Below, piece by piece: positions 7,609 to 17,604 of a stretch of 34,898 nucleotides of DNA. Location: positions 1 through 34,898 of the forward strand of contig JAQBPN010000095.1 in the NCBI GenBank assembly GCA_028287505.1, given 5' to 3'. Each line of letters opens with the position of its first letter. Position 1 is the first letter of the stretch. The DNA is from Fibrobacterota bacterium. GTDB taxonomy: Bacteria > Fibrobacterota > Fibrobacteria > UBA11236. Position numbers and translations under genes: made by a program. A model generated the notes under the pieces. It was given only the letters and a program-made list of their open reading frames with translations, was not told the DNA's origin and did no database searches.

Positions 7609-9194
7609 TGCCCATTCTCCTTCCAGATCCGCCAGATGACGCCAGTCTGCTTTTGCGCTTTGGGGCCATGTTTGGAAACCGCCATCACACCGAAGTCGAC
7701 CACGTACAGGGATTTCCCGTCAGGAGAGAAGCGCAGGGACACGGGCCGTTCCAGGCCGCCGGCCTTGAGTTTCGATGCGGGACCCAGGCCCTTGCGGTTG
7801 ATCGCGAAATCCTCAGCCACCCCGCGGGCCAAATCCACGCGCGAGATTTTGAAGCCCACCGGCTCGAGGACCTTGCCCACCCCCGGCGCCATGTCCCCGA
7901 ATTCGGCGACGAAGGCCTGGTTCTCATATCCGAATTCCGGCGCGCGGGAAAAATCCAGGCCGTCCGCGGAGGAATGGACGGGAAGCACGGCCATGGGGGC
8001 GGGGGGCGGATCGTCCTGGTATGATGGAACCGGGTGCGGGACGATGTCCGCGCTGGCATGCGTGGGCAACCAGGGAACCGGGGCTTTTTCGAGAAGCCGC
8101 TCGGGGGTATCCCCATGGGGCGGCGTGAATTCCGAAACGGCCAGGGATTTGGAACCGGAAAAATCCGGCCAGCCGTACCAGGTTCCCTGGTGTATTTCCC
8201 AGAGCAATTCCCCTGCGCCCCAGATGGGCCGGGAGCCGCGCTGATCATAGCCGTTGTCGAGCGCGAAAAACCGGCCGTCCGGCGCGAAGGCCAGGGCGAA
8301 AGGGTTGCGGAGGCCCCAGGCCACCAACTCGGGTTTGCCGCCCTGTAGGGAGATGCGCATGATGGACCCGTTGCAGGGCACTTCCCCTTTGACTACCTGC
8401 CCGGGAATGGTAGTGCTCCCGAAAGGGCTGAATGCGCCCGTTTCCACGGTGTCTTTTTTCTTGCCGGAAGTGAAGGGGTTCTTGGACAGATAGTTGACGC
8501 CCGAGAGGGTGATGTCCTGGCAGGGGGTATCATGGAAGGTACGATGGCGGGCCAGCCAGCCGAATTTGTAATCGTCGGTCCCCACCACCCCGGAATTGGT
8601 GGCGGTGCCCTGGCCGAAATACAGCATGCCGTCCGGACCGATCACCGGCGCGTTGGTATGGTGATCGCCCAGGCTGGGCAGGTTTTCCACCAGCGCCTGG
8701 ATGTTTCCGTCCATGCCGATGCGGAGCACGCGGCCGCCGCGCAATTGTCCGCCTTCGGTGAGATAGAAGGATCCTTTTCCCGCGCCGCCTTCCTTGGCGG
8801 CCACATAAGTCACGCCGGTCCAGGGACCGTTGCTGTCGCCCACCGCGATGGGAACGAACACGTTGTTTTTCATCACTTTGAGGAGCCGGGGCACGCCCCA
8901 TTCCTCCCCGTAGGCGTAGCCGCCCTCCACGGCATAGAGGGCGCCGGTATCGTCGAAGGTGACGGCCGTGGGGAAGGTCAGGCCGGTGGCGATGGCTTCG
9001 ATGCGGTAGCCCGCGGGAAGCGCGATGTCCCCGGGATCGAGCTTGCGGCCCGCTTCCGATTTGATCTTGCCGCCTCCTTGGCCTGGACGGAGGATATAGC
9101 AGGAGGTGAAGAGAAAAGAGGCCAGCGCCAGGGTCGCGGCCAGAAGCACGGGAGGCACGCGAGTGGAAGGGGAGCGGACCGGGGACTCGGGCAT
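7605..9194 (-). CDS. PQQ-dependent sugar (glucose/sorbosone) dehydrogenase-like lipoprotein
   Basis: A 529-residue protein. Residues 1-32 form a lipoprotein signal peptide (LASFLFTSC, lipid Cys32). The rest is a six-bladed beta-propeller of the glucose/sorbosone dehydrogenase type: GLTFPTAVTFDDTGALYAVE, LGDHHTNAPVIGPDGMLYFGQG, a central WGLRNPFALAFAPDGRFFALDNG (family Arg-Asn-Pro motif) and a C-terminal RPVSLRFSPDGKSLYVVDFG. These enzymes oxidise aldose sugars or related alcohols with PQQ. ATG 9192-9194 is chosen over an upstream in-frame ATG (9236) because GGAG lies 7-9 bases before it and the signal peptide then has normal length. It is coupled to the downstream cytochrome c. Substrate cannot be read from the sequence, and no PQQ synthesis genes are present here. 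Confidence 0.85.
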   Translation of the reverse strand: MPESPVRSPSTRVPPVLLAATLALASFLFTSCYILRPGQGGGKIKSEAGRKLDPGDIALPAGYRIEAIATGLTFPTAVTFDDTGALYAVEGGYAYGEEWGVPRLLKVMKNNVFVPIAVGDSNGPWTGVTYVAAKEGGAGKGSFYLTEGGQLRGGRVLRIGMDGNIQALVENLPSLGDHHTNAPVIGPDGMLYFGQGTATNSGVVGTDDYKFGWLARHRTFHDTPCQDITLSGVNYLSKNPFTSGKKKDTVETGAFSPFGSTTIPGQVVKGEVPCNGSIMRISLQGGKPELVAWGLRNPFALAFAPDGRFFALDNGYDQRGSRPIWGAGELLWEIHQGTWYGWPDFSGSKSLAVSEFTPPHGDTPERLLEKAPVPWLPTHASADIVPHPVPSYQDDPPPAPMAVLPVHSSADGLDFSRAPEFGYENQAFVAEFGDMAPGVGKVLEPVGFKISRVDLARGVAEDFAINRKGLGPASKLKAGGLERPVSLRFSPDGKSLYVVDFGVMAVSKHGPKAQKQTGVIWRIWKENGQ

Positions 9195-9330
9195 GGCAGA
9201 CTCCAAACCGATCCCGGCGTCACAGTGCCGATCCATTTGGTGGAGGCGGGATCGGGAGCCGGGAATCCCCTATAAAGAAATAGCGCCGGGGACGTGAGTC
9301 AAGCGAATTCCCCCGGCTCCGGGCCATGAC

Positions 9331-11727
9331 TCATTTTCCGGCGGCATCGTCCCGGGCGAGCACCTCGAAAACATGCTCCAGGCGCTCTCCCCGGTTGTCC
9401 ACCAACAGCAAAGTGTGCCGGCCGGGGGCGGGATCGATTTCCATTTTGTGGAATTCCCGGGTCATGCCCAGGTATTCCTTGTCCAGATGCCAGAATACCG
9501 TGGCGGCCGGGTCGCGATGCACCGCCTCGAACACGGTGCGGCCCCGCCGCGCGTCCAGATCGATCGGCACGTAGATTTTCGCCGTTCCCCTGGGATAGAT
9601 GAGATCCATGGATCGCGGCCGGCCCAGGGCCAGGGAACCCTCTTCGCAGTCCTTGCGCCACGGGGGCAGGGAAAGATAATCCGAATGCCGCTGGCGATAG
9701 TACCACTCCTGGGAGGGAGGGAGGACGAACCAGGCCGCATGCCGCATCTGCGCCACGTTCTGGCAGCCATCGTGGACCTGGTACGCGCCTTTAGGATCCA
9801 GATGCACCAGGCGGTGATAGGGACAGGCTGCGGTGCGCAGGCCGGCCGCCGGTACCCATGCGCTGTCCACCGCGGGGCAAAACGGGGACGGACGCATGCC
9901 GCTTTGGCGGCAGACGGGGATGCGCAGCAAGGAGGCCATGGGTTTTTCGAACCCGGTGGTGGAAGGCAGGAGATTGAAGGTCTCGAACAATACGGGGGCG
10001 GCCACCTGGATGCCGGTCATGCCCGGGCGTCCCTGGCCGCTGGCATTGCCGATCCAGACTCCCACCGTATATTCAGGGGTCACGCCCACGGCCCAGGCGT
10101 CCCGGAATCCGAAGCTGGTTCCGGTCTTCCAGGCCACCCAGCGGCTGGAGGAGAAGCTGCGCCAGCTCTTTTCCGCATCCGGCCGGGAGACTTCCGCCAT
10201 GGCCTGCAAGGCGAACCAGGCGGCGGCGGGACCGATGGGGAAGGCATGCGGATCGATGGCCTGGACCTTCCCGGGAGTATCGGACAGCAGGTGCGGCGGA
10301 AAAAAGGTCCTGCGCGTTTCCGCGTCCGGGGACGGTTCCGCGTAACGTTGCGCTTCCCGGGCCAGGCCGGCGTACATGCCCGTCAATTCCCAGAGATTGC
10401 CTTCCGCGCCGCCCAGCACCAGGGTCAGGCCGTAATCCCCGGCGGAGCGATCCGCCGTGGTCATTCCCAACGCGCGCAAGCCGTGCAGGAAACGATCGAT
10501 GCCGAAGTCCTTGAGCATGCGCACGGCCGGGACGTTGAGGGAACGCGCCAGCGCCATACGGGCCGGCACCGCGCCTTCGTAGCCGCGATCGAAATTCTCC
10601 GGGGCGTACCCGCCAATCAGGGACGGGATGTCCGGCACCAAGGTGCCCGGCAGGATTTCGCCCGCTTCCAGCATGGAGGCGTACAGGAAGGGTTTGAGCA
10701 GGCTGCCCGTGCTGCGCGGGGAAGAGATGATGTCCACTTCGCCGCCGGCCGTTTCCGCACCCGCTTGTGCACCAGTACCAGGCATGTTACCCACGTAGGC
10801 CAGGGCCGCTCCCGTCCTGGTGTCCAGCACCAGCACGGCCCCGTTCTGGATTCCCGCCCCCTCCAGCTCCCGGCGGCGGCGCGCCAGGACTTCGTCCGCC
10901 CGGGCCTGCAAATCCGCGTCCACGGTGGTGCGCCATAAGGTCCCCGGACCCGATCCCGTGGCCAGCCGCTCCACCAGGTGGGGCGCCAGCCGGGGAAGCA
11001 CGATGGGTTTGTCGGGCAAAGGTTCCAGGCGCGCGAGGGCGCATTCGAGGCTGTCCAGCTTCCCGTCGCGCCACAGGCGGACCAGGAGCCTGTCCCGTTT
11101 GCGGACCAGCAGATCGCGGTTGCGGCCCGGGTGCATGAGGGAAGGACTGTTGGGCAGCACGGCCAGCAGGGCGGCCTCTCCCCAGGAAAGGCTCTCGGGT
11201 CCCCGTCCGAAGTAGCGCCAGGAAGCGGCGGTGAGGCCCACCACGTTTCCGCCGAAGGGAGCGTGGGAGGCGTACAAGGCCAGGATTCCGTCCTTGCCCA
11301 GGGACATTTCCAGGCGCAGGGACAGGAACGCTTCCGCGATTTTCTCGGCCAAGGATCGGGACCTGCCCGGGCGGGAAAGACGGATCACCTGCATGGTCAA
11401 GGTGCTGGCGCCGCTCACCACCTTGCGGGCCCTGATGTTCTTGACCGCGGCGCGGATCACGGCGATGGGATCCACGCCGGGGTGGCGGCGGAAGCGGCGG
11501 TCTTCGTAAGCCATGGCGGCCACGGCGAAGCGGGCGGGACAAGGAGCGGCAGGGAAGCGCCATTGGCCGTCGTCGGCGATCTTGGCGCCCAGGAGACGGC
11601 CGTCCCGGGCCAGGGCGACGGTGGAAAAGGGCGTCCGGAACAGCGGATCGGGAAGGGATCGATGGAACAGGACCGCCAGGATGAACAGCGCGGCGAGGAT
11701 CCCCAGCCGGAGACGCGGCCGCCTCAT
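9331..11727 (-). CDS. pbpC: Penicillin-binding protein 1C
   Basis: A 798-residue bifunctional peptidoglycan synthase anchored by one N-terminal helix (about 8-22). The glycosyltransferase (GT51) domain shows E75-D-R-R-F and GASTLTMQ (106-113). The transpeptidase domain has all three active-site motifs: S342-L-L-K345, S396-L-N and KTGTS (534-538). The C-terminal region (about 620-798) contains the PBP1C-specific domain, with several cysteines (CRQSG, FCPAV, ACPYH) as in E. coli PbpC. The length matches the family. The gene starts three bases after the alpha-2-macroglobulin stop, the partnership known from E. coli yfhM-pbpC. No clear ribosome site precedes the ATG, so translational coupling is likely. 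Confidence 0.95.
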   Translation of the reverse strand: MRRPRLRLGILAALFILAVLFHRSLPDPLFRTPFSTVALARDGRLLGAKIADDGQWRFPAAPCPARFAVAAMAYEDRRFRRHPGVDPIAVIRAAVKNIRARKVVSGASTLTMQVIRLSRPGRSRSLAEKIAEAFLSLRLEMSLGKDGILALYASHAPFGGNVVGLTAASWRYFGRGPESLSWGEAALLAVLPNSPSLMHPGRNRDLLVRKRDRLLVRLWRDGKLDSLECALARLEPLPDKPIVLPRLAPHLVERLATGSGPGTLWRTTVDADLQARADEVLARRRRELEGAGIQNGAVLVLDTRTGAALAYVGNMPGTGAQAGAETAGGEVDIISSPRSTGSLLKPFLYASMLEAGEILPGTLVPDIPSLIGGYAPENFDRGYEGAVPARMALARSLNVPAVRMLKDFGIDRFLHGLRALGMTTADRSAGDYGLTLVLGGAEGNLWELTGMYAGLAREAQRYAEPSPDAETRRTFFPPHLLSDTPGKVQAIDPHAFPIGPAAAWFALQAMAEVSRPDAEKSWRSFSSSRWVAWKTGTSFGFRDAWAVGVTPEYTVGVWIGNASGQGRPGMTGIQVAAPVLFETFNLLPSTTGFEKPMASLLRIPVCRQSGMRPSPFCPAVDSAWVPAAGLRTAACPYHRLVHLDPKGAYQVHDGCQNVAQMRHAAWFVLPPSQEWYYRQRHSDYLSLPPWRKDCEEGSLALGRPRSMDLIYPRGTAKIYVPIDLDARRGRTVFEAVHRDPAATVFWHLDKEYLGMTREFHKMEIDPAPGRHTLLLVDNRGERLEHVFEVLARDDAAGK

Positions 11728-11730
11728 CGT

Positions 11731-14700
11731 TTATTCACCGCTTTCCCCGTCGCCTCCGCTTTCATCGCCGTCGCCGGGATTGCCGCCCTTTTTCGCGCCC
11801 TTGGTTTCTTTCTTCTTTCCCAGGGCCGAGGGGGCGTTCGGATCGCCGGGCTTGTCGGCGTCCGGCACCACTTCCACGGGCATCCCCTTGGTGCGGGCGT
11901 TGATCTCGCCGACGTACATGGCCTCCACCCGGCTCTGCGGCAGGTGGTAACGTCCCAGGTACGCTGTGTTGAGGAAGAACCGGTACAGCTTTTCCTCGCC
12001 CACGTTCAGGTTGAAGTAGGTCAGCACCCGGTCGTCGCGGAAATCCTGGTAGTCGAACCCGGAAGCGCTTTTGCCGCCGCCGGCGATGGTATCCATGCGG
12101 GTGTTGCGGATTTCCCACCCGGAAGGGAACAGGGTGGAAAGGGCCAGTTGCTCCAGCGGCCCGCGCCCTCCGGGATGCCGGACCCGGACCTCGGCCATGA
12201 AATCCTTGCCCTGTTCCAGCGAGGCGGGATTCAACGTCTTTCCTTTCATGTCCTTGTATTCCATGGACAGCCCGATGCCGTTGGAGGCTTCGGATTCCTG
12301 TCCCAAAGGCGGGATGCCTTCCAGGATGATGCGGGCATACAGGGTGCCTTTGCTCTTGTTCTTGATCTCCACCCGGTTTTCCCGGCCTTCAACCGCTTTG
12401 ACGTCCTCCAGCAGCAACGGCGTTGAGAACTCCCCGTCCTTGCCGGAGCCGTTCACCTTGAGCGCATAGGCCATGGGAATCCCGCAGTCGAAGAGCTTGC
12501 CGGCGTAGCGCGCAATCGCGATCAGGCCGTAGGCCGTGCTCTGGGTGCTCCACCAATCCGGCTTGGAAAGTTCGGCCGCCACTTCCTGGACCAGGGGCGT
12601 GGCTTCCACCTTGCGGCCCATGAGACTGAGCACTTCCAACATCATGGCCTTGTCGCGCAGATCGGATCCGAAGGTGCCGCTCATCTGCCGGTAGGGTTTG
12701 ACGGACTCGGGCGATCCCTGGATCATGGAGGCCGCCACTTCCGGCTGGCCGGCCAATTGATATGCGCCGCCCAATTGCCAGCGCGCGGTCACGCTCAGGT
12801 CCTTGGATTCCTTGAGGCGGTTCATGGCTCCCAGTTCCGGCACGCCCGCCAGGGCGAGGGTATAGAGGCGATAGCTTTGGCTGAGGGGATTCCAGTAATC
12901 GTACTTGGCATTCCAGCCTTGCGCGAAGGTGCGCTGGTAGCGCTTCCATTGATCCAGCATGCCGGCGGGGACGCTGTAGCCCTTTTTCTCGGCTTCCAAC
13001 AGGAAGTGGCCCGCATAGGAGGTGGCCCAATCGTTGGGATTGGGATCGCCGGGCCAATACCCGAAGCCGCCGCTGGGCGTCTGGAAGCTGCGCAGGCGCT
13101 GGATGGCCGCTTTCACGTTGGTTTCGATCTCCTTCTGGTAGCCGGAAGGCAGATCCATGAGCGCATCCAGGTACAACTGGGGGAAGGCGGAGGATGTGGT
13201 CTGTTCCACGCAGCCGTGGGGGTATGTGACCAGGTAACGCAGGCGTTTCCCCAGATCGATGGGCGGAAGCCGCGATAGCTCCACCGTGGCTTTGTTGGTC
13301 CCGGCCACGCCGATGGGCTTGAATACCTGGGACCAGGACTGGCCGGGTTGGATCAGCGTCGGGATCACGTCCGTGACCCTGGTATTGGGATTGCGGACCT
13401 CGACATCCAGGGTCTGCTCCGCTTTCTCGTTCCCGCTGCGGGCGCGGATGGTCACCTTGCCCCAGCCCACGGCCTCCCGGGTGGTGAGCTGGAAGGCGAC
13501 GAGCTCGTCGGTGGGGGCGGCCACCGTGATGGTTTTTTTATGTTCGCCGGAAATCCCGATGGGTCCGGTTCCGGTCACCTCCACTTCCACGTCCTTCACC
13601 TGCTTTTCCAGGGCGAAAACGGAAATGGGCAATTCGAAGGTCTCTCCCGGGGCCAGGATGCGGGGCAGGGTTCCCAGCACCATCAACGGCTTGCGGACGG
13701 GCACGGCCTTTTCGGCGAAGCCATAGGCGCCGTCCCGGCCGGCCACCACCATGACGCGGACGGATCCCACGTATTGGGGGATGGAAATCTCATGGCGCGC
13801 CTTCTTGCCCTTGTCCAGCGTGAACGGGCCCAGGAACTTGACCATGGGCGGGAACCGGTTTCCCTTGCGTCCGTCCGGGGCCTTGACCCCGTCTTCGTCG
13901 CCGCCGATGGAGAGGATGCGTTCGAGCCGGTCGCCATAGGCGCCGGCCACGAAGTCGTAAAGATCCCAGGACTTGATTCCCAAGGCCTCTCGGGCGTAGA
14001 AGCGCTGCCAGGGATCCGGGGTCTTGAAGCGGGTCAGGTCCAGCAGGCCTTCGTCCACCACCGCCACCACGTATTGCATGGGCTTGCCGTCCGCTTCCGC
14101 TACGGAGATGGCGGCTTTCTCCCCGGGGCGGAATACGCCCGGTTCCGCGTTGACCTGGGGATGCAGGCGCGTGGCCGGGTCTTCCACCAGGATGGGGATC
14201 ACGTTGTACATGCGGATGGGTAGATCGTTCTCGGTCTGCTTGTGCGGCTGCAGCAGGGCCACGTAGATATATACGTTGGGGGCCATGCCCGCCTCCGCTT
14301 CGATCTCGTGGATGGTTTCCTTCTCCTTCAGGTCCACCCAATAGCGCTTGTAAATGCCCGCGCCCTTTTCGATGCTGATGAGGGCCCGTCCCCCTTTGGG
14401 GCTGGGGATGGTCAGGCGGATCTTTTCGCCCACGTTGTACTTCATCTTGTCGCTTCCGAAGGAAAGCACGGCCGCGCCCGCGCCGGGGCCTTCCCGCTCC
14501 GAGCGGCCGTAATAATACGGGTATTCCAGGTAGACGGTCTGGGCGGCGCAATGGCCCTGGTCGCCGGCGTCCAAGTCGCAGGCGCGGATCAGGTAACGGC
14601 CATACTCCGGATACTTGACCTTGAGGCCCCAGGATCCCGCTCCGTCGGCGACCAGCACGGTGTCGCGCTGCACGCTGTGTTTGGTTTCGTTGCTGAGATA

Positions 14701-17484
14701 GGATGCGGCCGCTTCCTCATCGCTTTCCCACCACCAGCGCCATTCCAGTTTGTAGAGCTCCACTTCCACCCGGCGCTTGGCCAGGCGGTTCCCTTGCGGG
14801 TCCAGGGCGGCGAACTTGATGGTATTGACGGTGTCGATGAAGAGCATGTCGCGGCCCTGGCCGCTGGTAGGCAGCTTGAAGCCCACGAAGGCAGAGTAGG
14901 GATGGAACGGTTCGCTCCATCGATCGATGCTGAACCCGCCGCCGGCTTCCAGCACGCGCGTGCGGAAATTCGCCTTCAGAGTGCCGGGGGGAAGGGCGGA
15001 CATGTCCACCTGTTTGGAAAATGAAGCTTTGCCTGCCGCATCGATGCGGCCCTGGAAAAGGGTCTGCGTTTCCGGGCTGAATTTCCGGGACGGATCCGAG
15101 AACCGGTAGCCGTCGAAGCCTTTGAATGCGGGCTCCGCGTTCACCAGGGTCAATTCCACTTCCGCTTCCAGGTTCTTGGCGATGGCGCCGCTGAGCCAGG
15201 AGACGTCGAGACTGCCGTTGATGGGTTTGGATTTGGTGAGGGGCTTGGGCGAAAAGTCCACCTTGATGCGGAGGCGGTTGGGCATGACCGTTTCGATCTT
15301 GATCTTCTCTTCGAAGACGGCGGGCCCGGCTTTGACGCGCGCCAGGTAGTCGCCCGTGGGCGCGTCCGCGTCCGTGTTGGTGGCGAAGTTGCAGAAGCCG
15401 CCTACCGAGGCCCGCGTGAGGGTGCGCACCACCCGGCCCTGGGGATCGCGCAATTCGAAGCTGATGGGATGGCCCGCGGGCAGCCGCCCCTCCTTGTCTT
15501 CCAGGATGAAGGAAAGGAACAGCGAATCGCCCGGTCGCCACACCCCGCGTTCCCCGAAGAGGAAACCCTTGAGGCCTTCCTGCACGGGCATCCCGCCCAC
15601 GTCGAACGATCCCATCTGCAGGGCGCTGGGGTCGTCCAGCTTTAGGTAACCTTGCTGGTTCCCCTTGGAGGCGCGCAGCAGAAAGGGCTTGCCTTGCAGG
15701 TCCAGTTCCGCGAACCCGTTGCCGTCGGTCTTGCCCTTGGCCAGCGCCTGATGCTGGTAGTTCAGGATTTCCACATCCGCGCCTTCCATGGGTCCGGCGC
15801 TCAGGAGATCGGTGGCTACCACCATAATCTTACCGGGCCGGCCCATCTTGGCCATCAGGCCCACGTCCGAGGGCAGGAAGTTGCGGGAGGCGTGGCGCTC
15901 GTAGTAGAAATAGGAGGGGGTGCAGGGATCTTCCCGTTCCTGCCAACGGTAGTCGCCTCTTTCTTCGCCTTCGTAGTCCCAATTGTCCGAGTAATAGCCG
16001 TCTTCCCCGTCCCAGCCATGTTCGGAGAATTTGTCCTGGACGTCCTGGAGAGTGGCATCCTCTTTGGATGCCGCGGCCGAGTCGGCGCAGGGATAGGTGC
16101 TCTGGTTTTTCCGGATGGACAAGGTGACGCGGTACATGGTGCCGGGCTGCGCGTCCTTGCGGGCCAGTTCGGTGAGGTCCAGGGCGTACCGGGCCCAACG
16201 CGGCCGCATGGATGGGGTGGGGTTGAGGGCGACGGTCTTCTTGAGCACCGGCCTTCCCACGCGCTTCAATTCGTTTTCGCCGTCCAGGGCGTTCACCTGC
16301 AGGAACTGGGGCACGTTGCCGGCGAAGATGCGCACCACGGAAACGTCCACGGCCTTCAGGTTCACGGCTTCAAAGGCCAGAGTGAGCTTGCCGTCCCCGG
16401 GAAGGATCACGCCTTTGCCGATGAAGCGCACGTCCGGCTTCATCTCTTCGAAAGCCAGCGTCCAGGATCCGGGGTTCTGGAGCGCTTTGCCGAACAGATT
16501 GCGGATGCCGTCGGAAATCCGCACCGTCTTGGTGCCGTTCCATTCCGTGTTGCTGTAGACTTTCACCTCGTTGCGGTCGACCTGGAAACGCAGTCCGGCC
16601 TGGTCGGTCACCTCGATGAGGCCGCGGAAATCCAGGCCCTTCTGGGGCGGGTCCGAAAAGCGCACGCTCAGATACCGCTCATTGCCGCGGTAGGAGGCCA
16701 CGTCCAGGACGCGGAAGGCGTTGATGGAGGGAATGGAAATGGAATCCGCTGCCTTCTCGGCGACTCCTATGGAGGCTCCGTCCCATTTCAGGACGAGCAG
16801 GGAGGAGTCCTCGCCGCGGCGCAGGCTGTCCACGTGGAAGGAGTGCTCGCGCCGGTCCGATCGGTGGTCCCAGGTGATCGGCAGGGCTTGGCCGTTCTGG
16901 GAGGCGGTCAGCATCTTCTCGACCGCGGGGGCGTCCTCTCCGTCGGCCAGGCGGAGGAGTCCGCCCAGGCGCTGCCATTGCAGGTTCTTCTCATCCATGA
17001 TCTCCAGGCCGCCGATGTCCTTTTCGAAATGCTGGGTCATGGCCGTGAATTCGAATTCGAATTTCCCGAGCTTCTCGGGCACGGCGATCACCTTGTCCAG
17101 GCGCAACACCGCCTTGTAGGTCTTGCCCCGCTGCAAACGTTGGGACGGCCGGAACTCCAAGGTGCGTTCATCGGCCCATACCGTTACGCCCTTGATCGCG
17201 GGGGAGAACTCGAAGGGGGATTTCTCCAACGCTTTGTTGACGGATGCGGAGTCCGCGCCGGGATTGACCAGGGTCACCCGCACCGGGCCGTCCGCGGAGA
17301 CGGCTCCGCCGCTGAATCCGGAAACCACCGAGGCCAGGGCCCCGTCGATCTTGTTCGCGCCCGCGGAAGCTTTCTTTTTTTCGCAGCCGGTCACGGCCAG
17401 GAGGAGCAAAGCGAGAAAAAGGGAAATTCCGGAAGCGGTCCGCGAAGCGGGGATGAGCGGGGGGAGGGGCCGGGAAAACGGCAT
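11731..17484 (-). CDS. Bacterial alpha-2-macroglobulin lipoprotein (YfhM-like)
   Basis: A 1917-residue periplasmic lipoprotein, longer than E. coli YfhM (about 1650). The signal peptide ends in LLLLAVTGC (Cys34). Successive macroglobulin beta-domains follow; residues about 490-560 contain an acidic, tyrosine-rich insert (YYSDNWDYEGEERGDY), then the MG domains and bait-like region. The thioester motif C1425-V-E-Q1428 sits in TYPHGCVEQTTSSAF, followed by the alpha-helical thioester domain. The last 32 residues are a Lys/Gly/Glu/Asp-rich low-complexity tail not expected in the family. These proteins trap proteases that reach the periplasm, probably guarding the cell wall together with PBP1C, whose gene follows directly. 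The ATG has AGGAG upstream. All key thioester residues are intact. Confidence 0.95.
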   Translation of the reverse strand: MPFSRPLPPLIPASRTASGISLFLALLLLAVTGCEKKKASAGANKIDGALASVVSGFSGGAVSADGPVRVTLVNPGADSASVNKALEKSPFEFSPAIKGVTVWADERTLEFRPSQRLQRGKTYKAVLRLDKVIAVPEKLGKFEFEFTAMTQHFEKDIGGLEIMDEKNLQWQRLGGLLRLADGEDAPAVEKMLTASQNGQALPITWDHRSDRREHSFHVDSLRRGEDSSLLVLKWDGASIGVAEKAADSISIPSINAFRVLDVASYRGNERYLSVRFSDPPQKGLDFRGLIEVTDQAGLRFQVDRNEVKVYSNTEWNGTKTVRISDGIRNLFGKALQNPGSWTLAFEEMKPDVRFIGKGVILPGDGKLTLAFEAVNLKAVDVSVVRIFAGNVPQFLQVNALDGENELKRVGRPVLKKTVALNPTPSMRPRWARYALDLTELARKDAQPGTMYRVTLSIRKNQSTYPCADSAAASKEDATLQDVQDKFSEHGWDGEDGYYSDNWDYEGEERGDYRWQEREDPCTPSYFYYERHASRNFLPSDVGLMAKMGRPGKIMVVATDLLSAGPMEGADVEILNYQHQALAKGKTDGNGFAELDLQGKPFLLRASKGNQQGYLKLDDPSALQMGSFDVGGMPVQEGLKGFLFGERGVWRPGDSLFLSFILEDKEGRLPAGHPISFELRDPQGRVVRTLTRASVGGFCNFATNTDADAPTGDYLARVKAGPAVFEEKIKIETVMPNRLRIKVDFSPKPLTKSKPINGSLDVSWLSGAIAKNLEAEVELTLVNAEPAFKGFDGYRFSDPSRKFSPETQTLFQGRIDAAGKASFSKQVDMSALPPGTLKANFRTRVLEAGGGFSIDRWSEPFHPYSAFVGFKLPTSGQGRDMLFIDTVNTIKFAALDPQGNRLAKRRVEVELYKLEWRWWWESDEEAAASYLSNETKHSVQRDTVLVADGAGSWGLKVKYPEYGRYLIRACDLDAGDQGHCAAQTVYLEYPYYYGRSEREGPGAGAAVLSFGSDKMKYNVGEKIRLTIPSPKGGRALISIEKGAGIYKRYWVDLKEKETIHEIEAEAGMAPNVYIYVALLQPHKQTENDLPIRMYNVIPILVEDPATRLHPQVNAEPGVFRPGEKAAISVAEADGKPMQYVVAVVDEGLLDLTRFKTPDPWQRFYAREALGIKSWDLYDFVAGAYGDRLERILSIGGDEDGVKAPDGRKGNRFPPMVKFLGPFTLDKGKKARHEISIPQYVGSVRVMVVAGRDGAYGFAEKAVPVRKPLMVLGTLPRILAPGETFELPISVFALEKQVKDVEVEVTGTGPIGISGEHKKTITVAAPTDELVAFQLTTREAVGWGKVTIRARSGNEKAEQTLDVEVRNPNTRVTDVIPTLIQPGQSWSQVFKPIGVAGTNKATVELSRLPPIDLGKRLRYLVTYPHGCVEQTTSSAFPQLYLDALMDLPSGYQKEIETNVKAAIQRLRSFQTPSGGFGYWPGDPNPNDWATSYAGHFLLEAEKKGYSVPAGMLDQWKRYQRTFAQGWNAKYDYWNPLSQSYRLYTLALAGVPELGAMNRLKESKDLSVTARWQLGGAYQLAGQPEVAASMIQGSPESVKPYRQMSGTFGSDLRDKAMMLEVLSLMGRKVEATPLVQEVAAELSKPDWWSTQSTAYGLIAIARYAGKLFDCGIPMAYALKVNGSGKDGEFSTPLLLEDVKAVEGRENRVEIKNKSKGTLYARIILEGIPPLGQESEASNGIGLSMEYKDMKGKTLNPASLEQGKDFMAEVRVRHPGGRGPLEQLALSTLFPSGWEIRNTRMDTIAGGGKSASGFDYQDFRDDRVLTYFNLNVGEEKLYRFFLNTAYLGRYHLPQSRVEAMYVGEINARTKGMPVEVVPDADKPGDPNAPSALGKKKETKGAKKGGNPGDGDESGGDGESGE

Positions 17485-17604
17485 GAGGACTCCTATTCGT
17501 ATGGGCGCGGAATACGGTAACGGATGCGTTGGAAAAGGTAATCTATCGCTCCGTTTAATTGGCGTTCGCCGCCTCCCGATAGTTATTTACCGGAAGGAGA
17601 AGGT

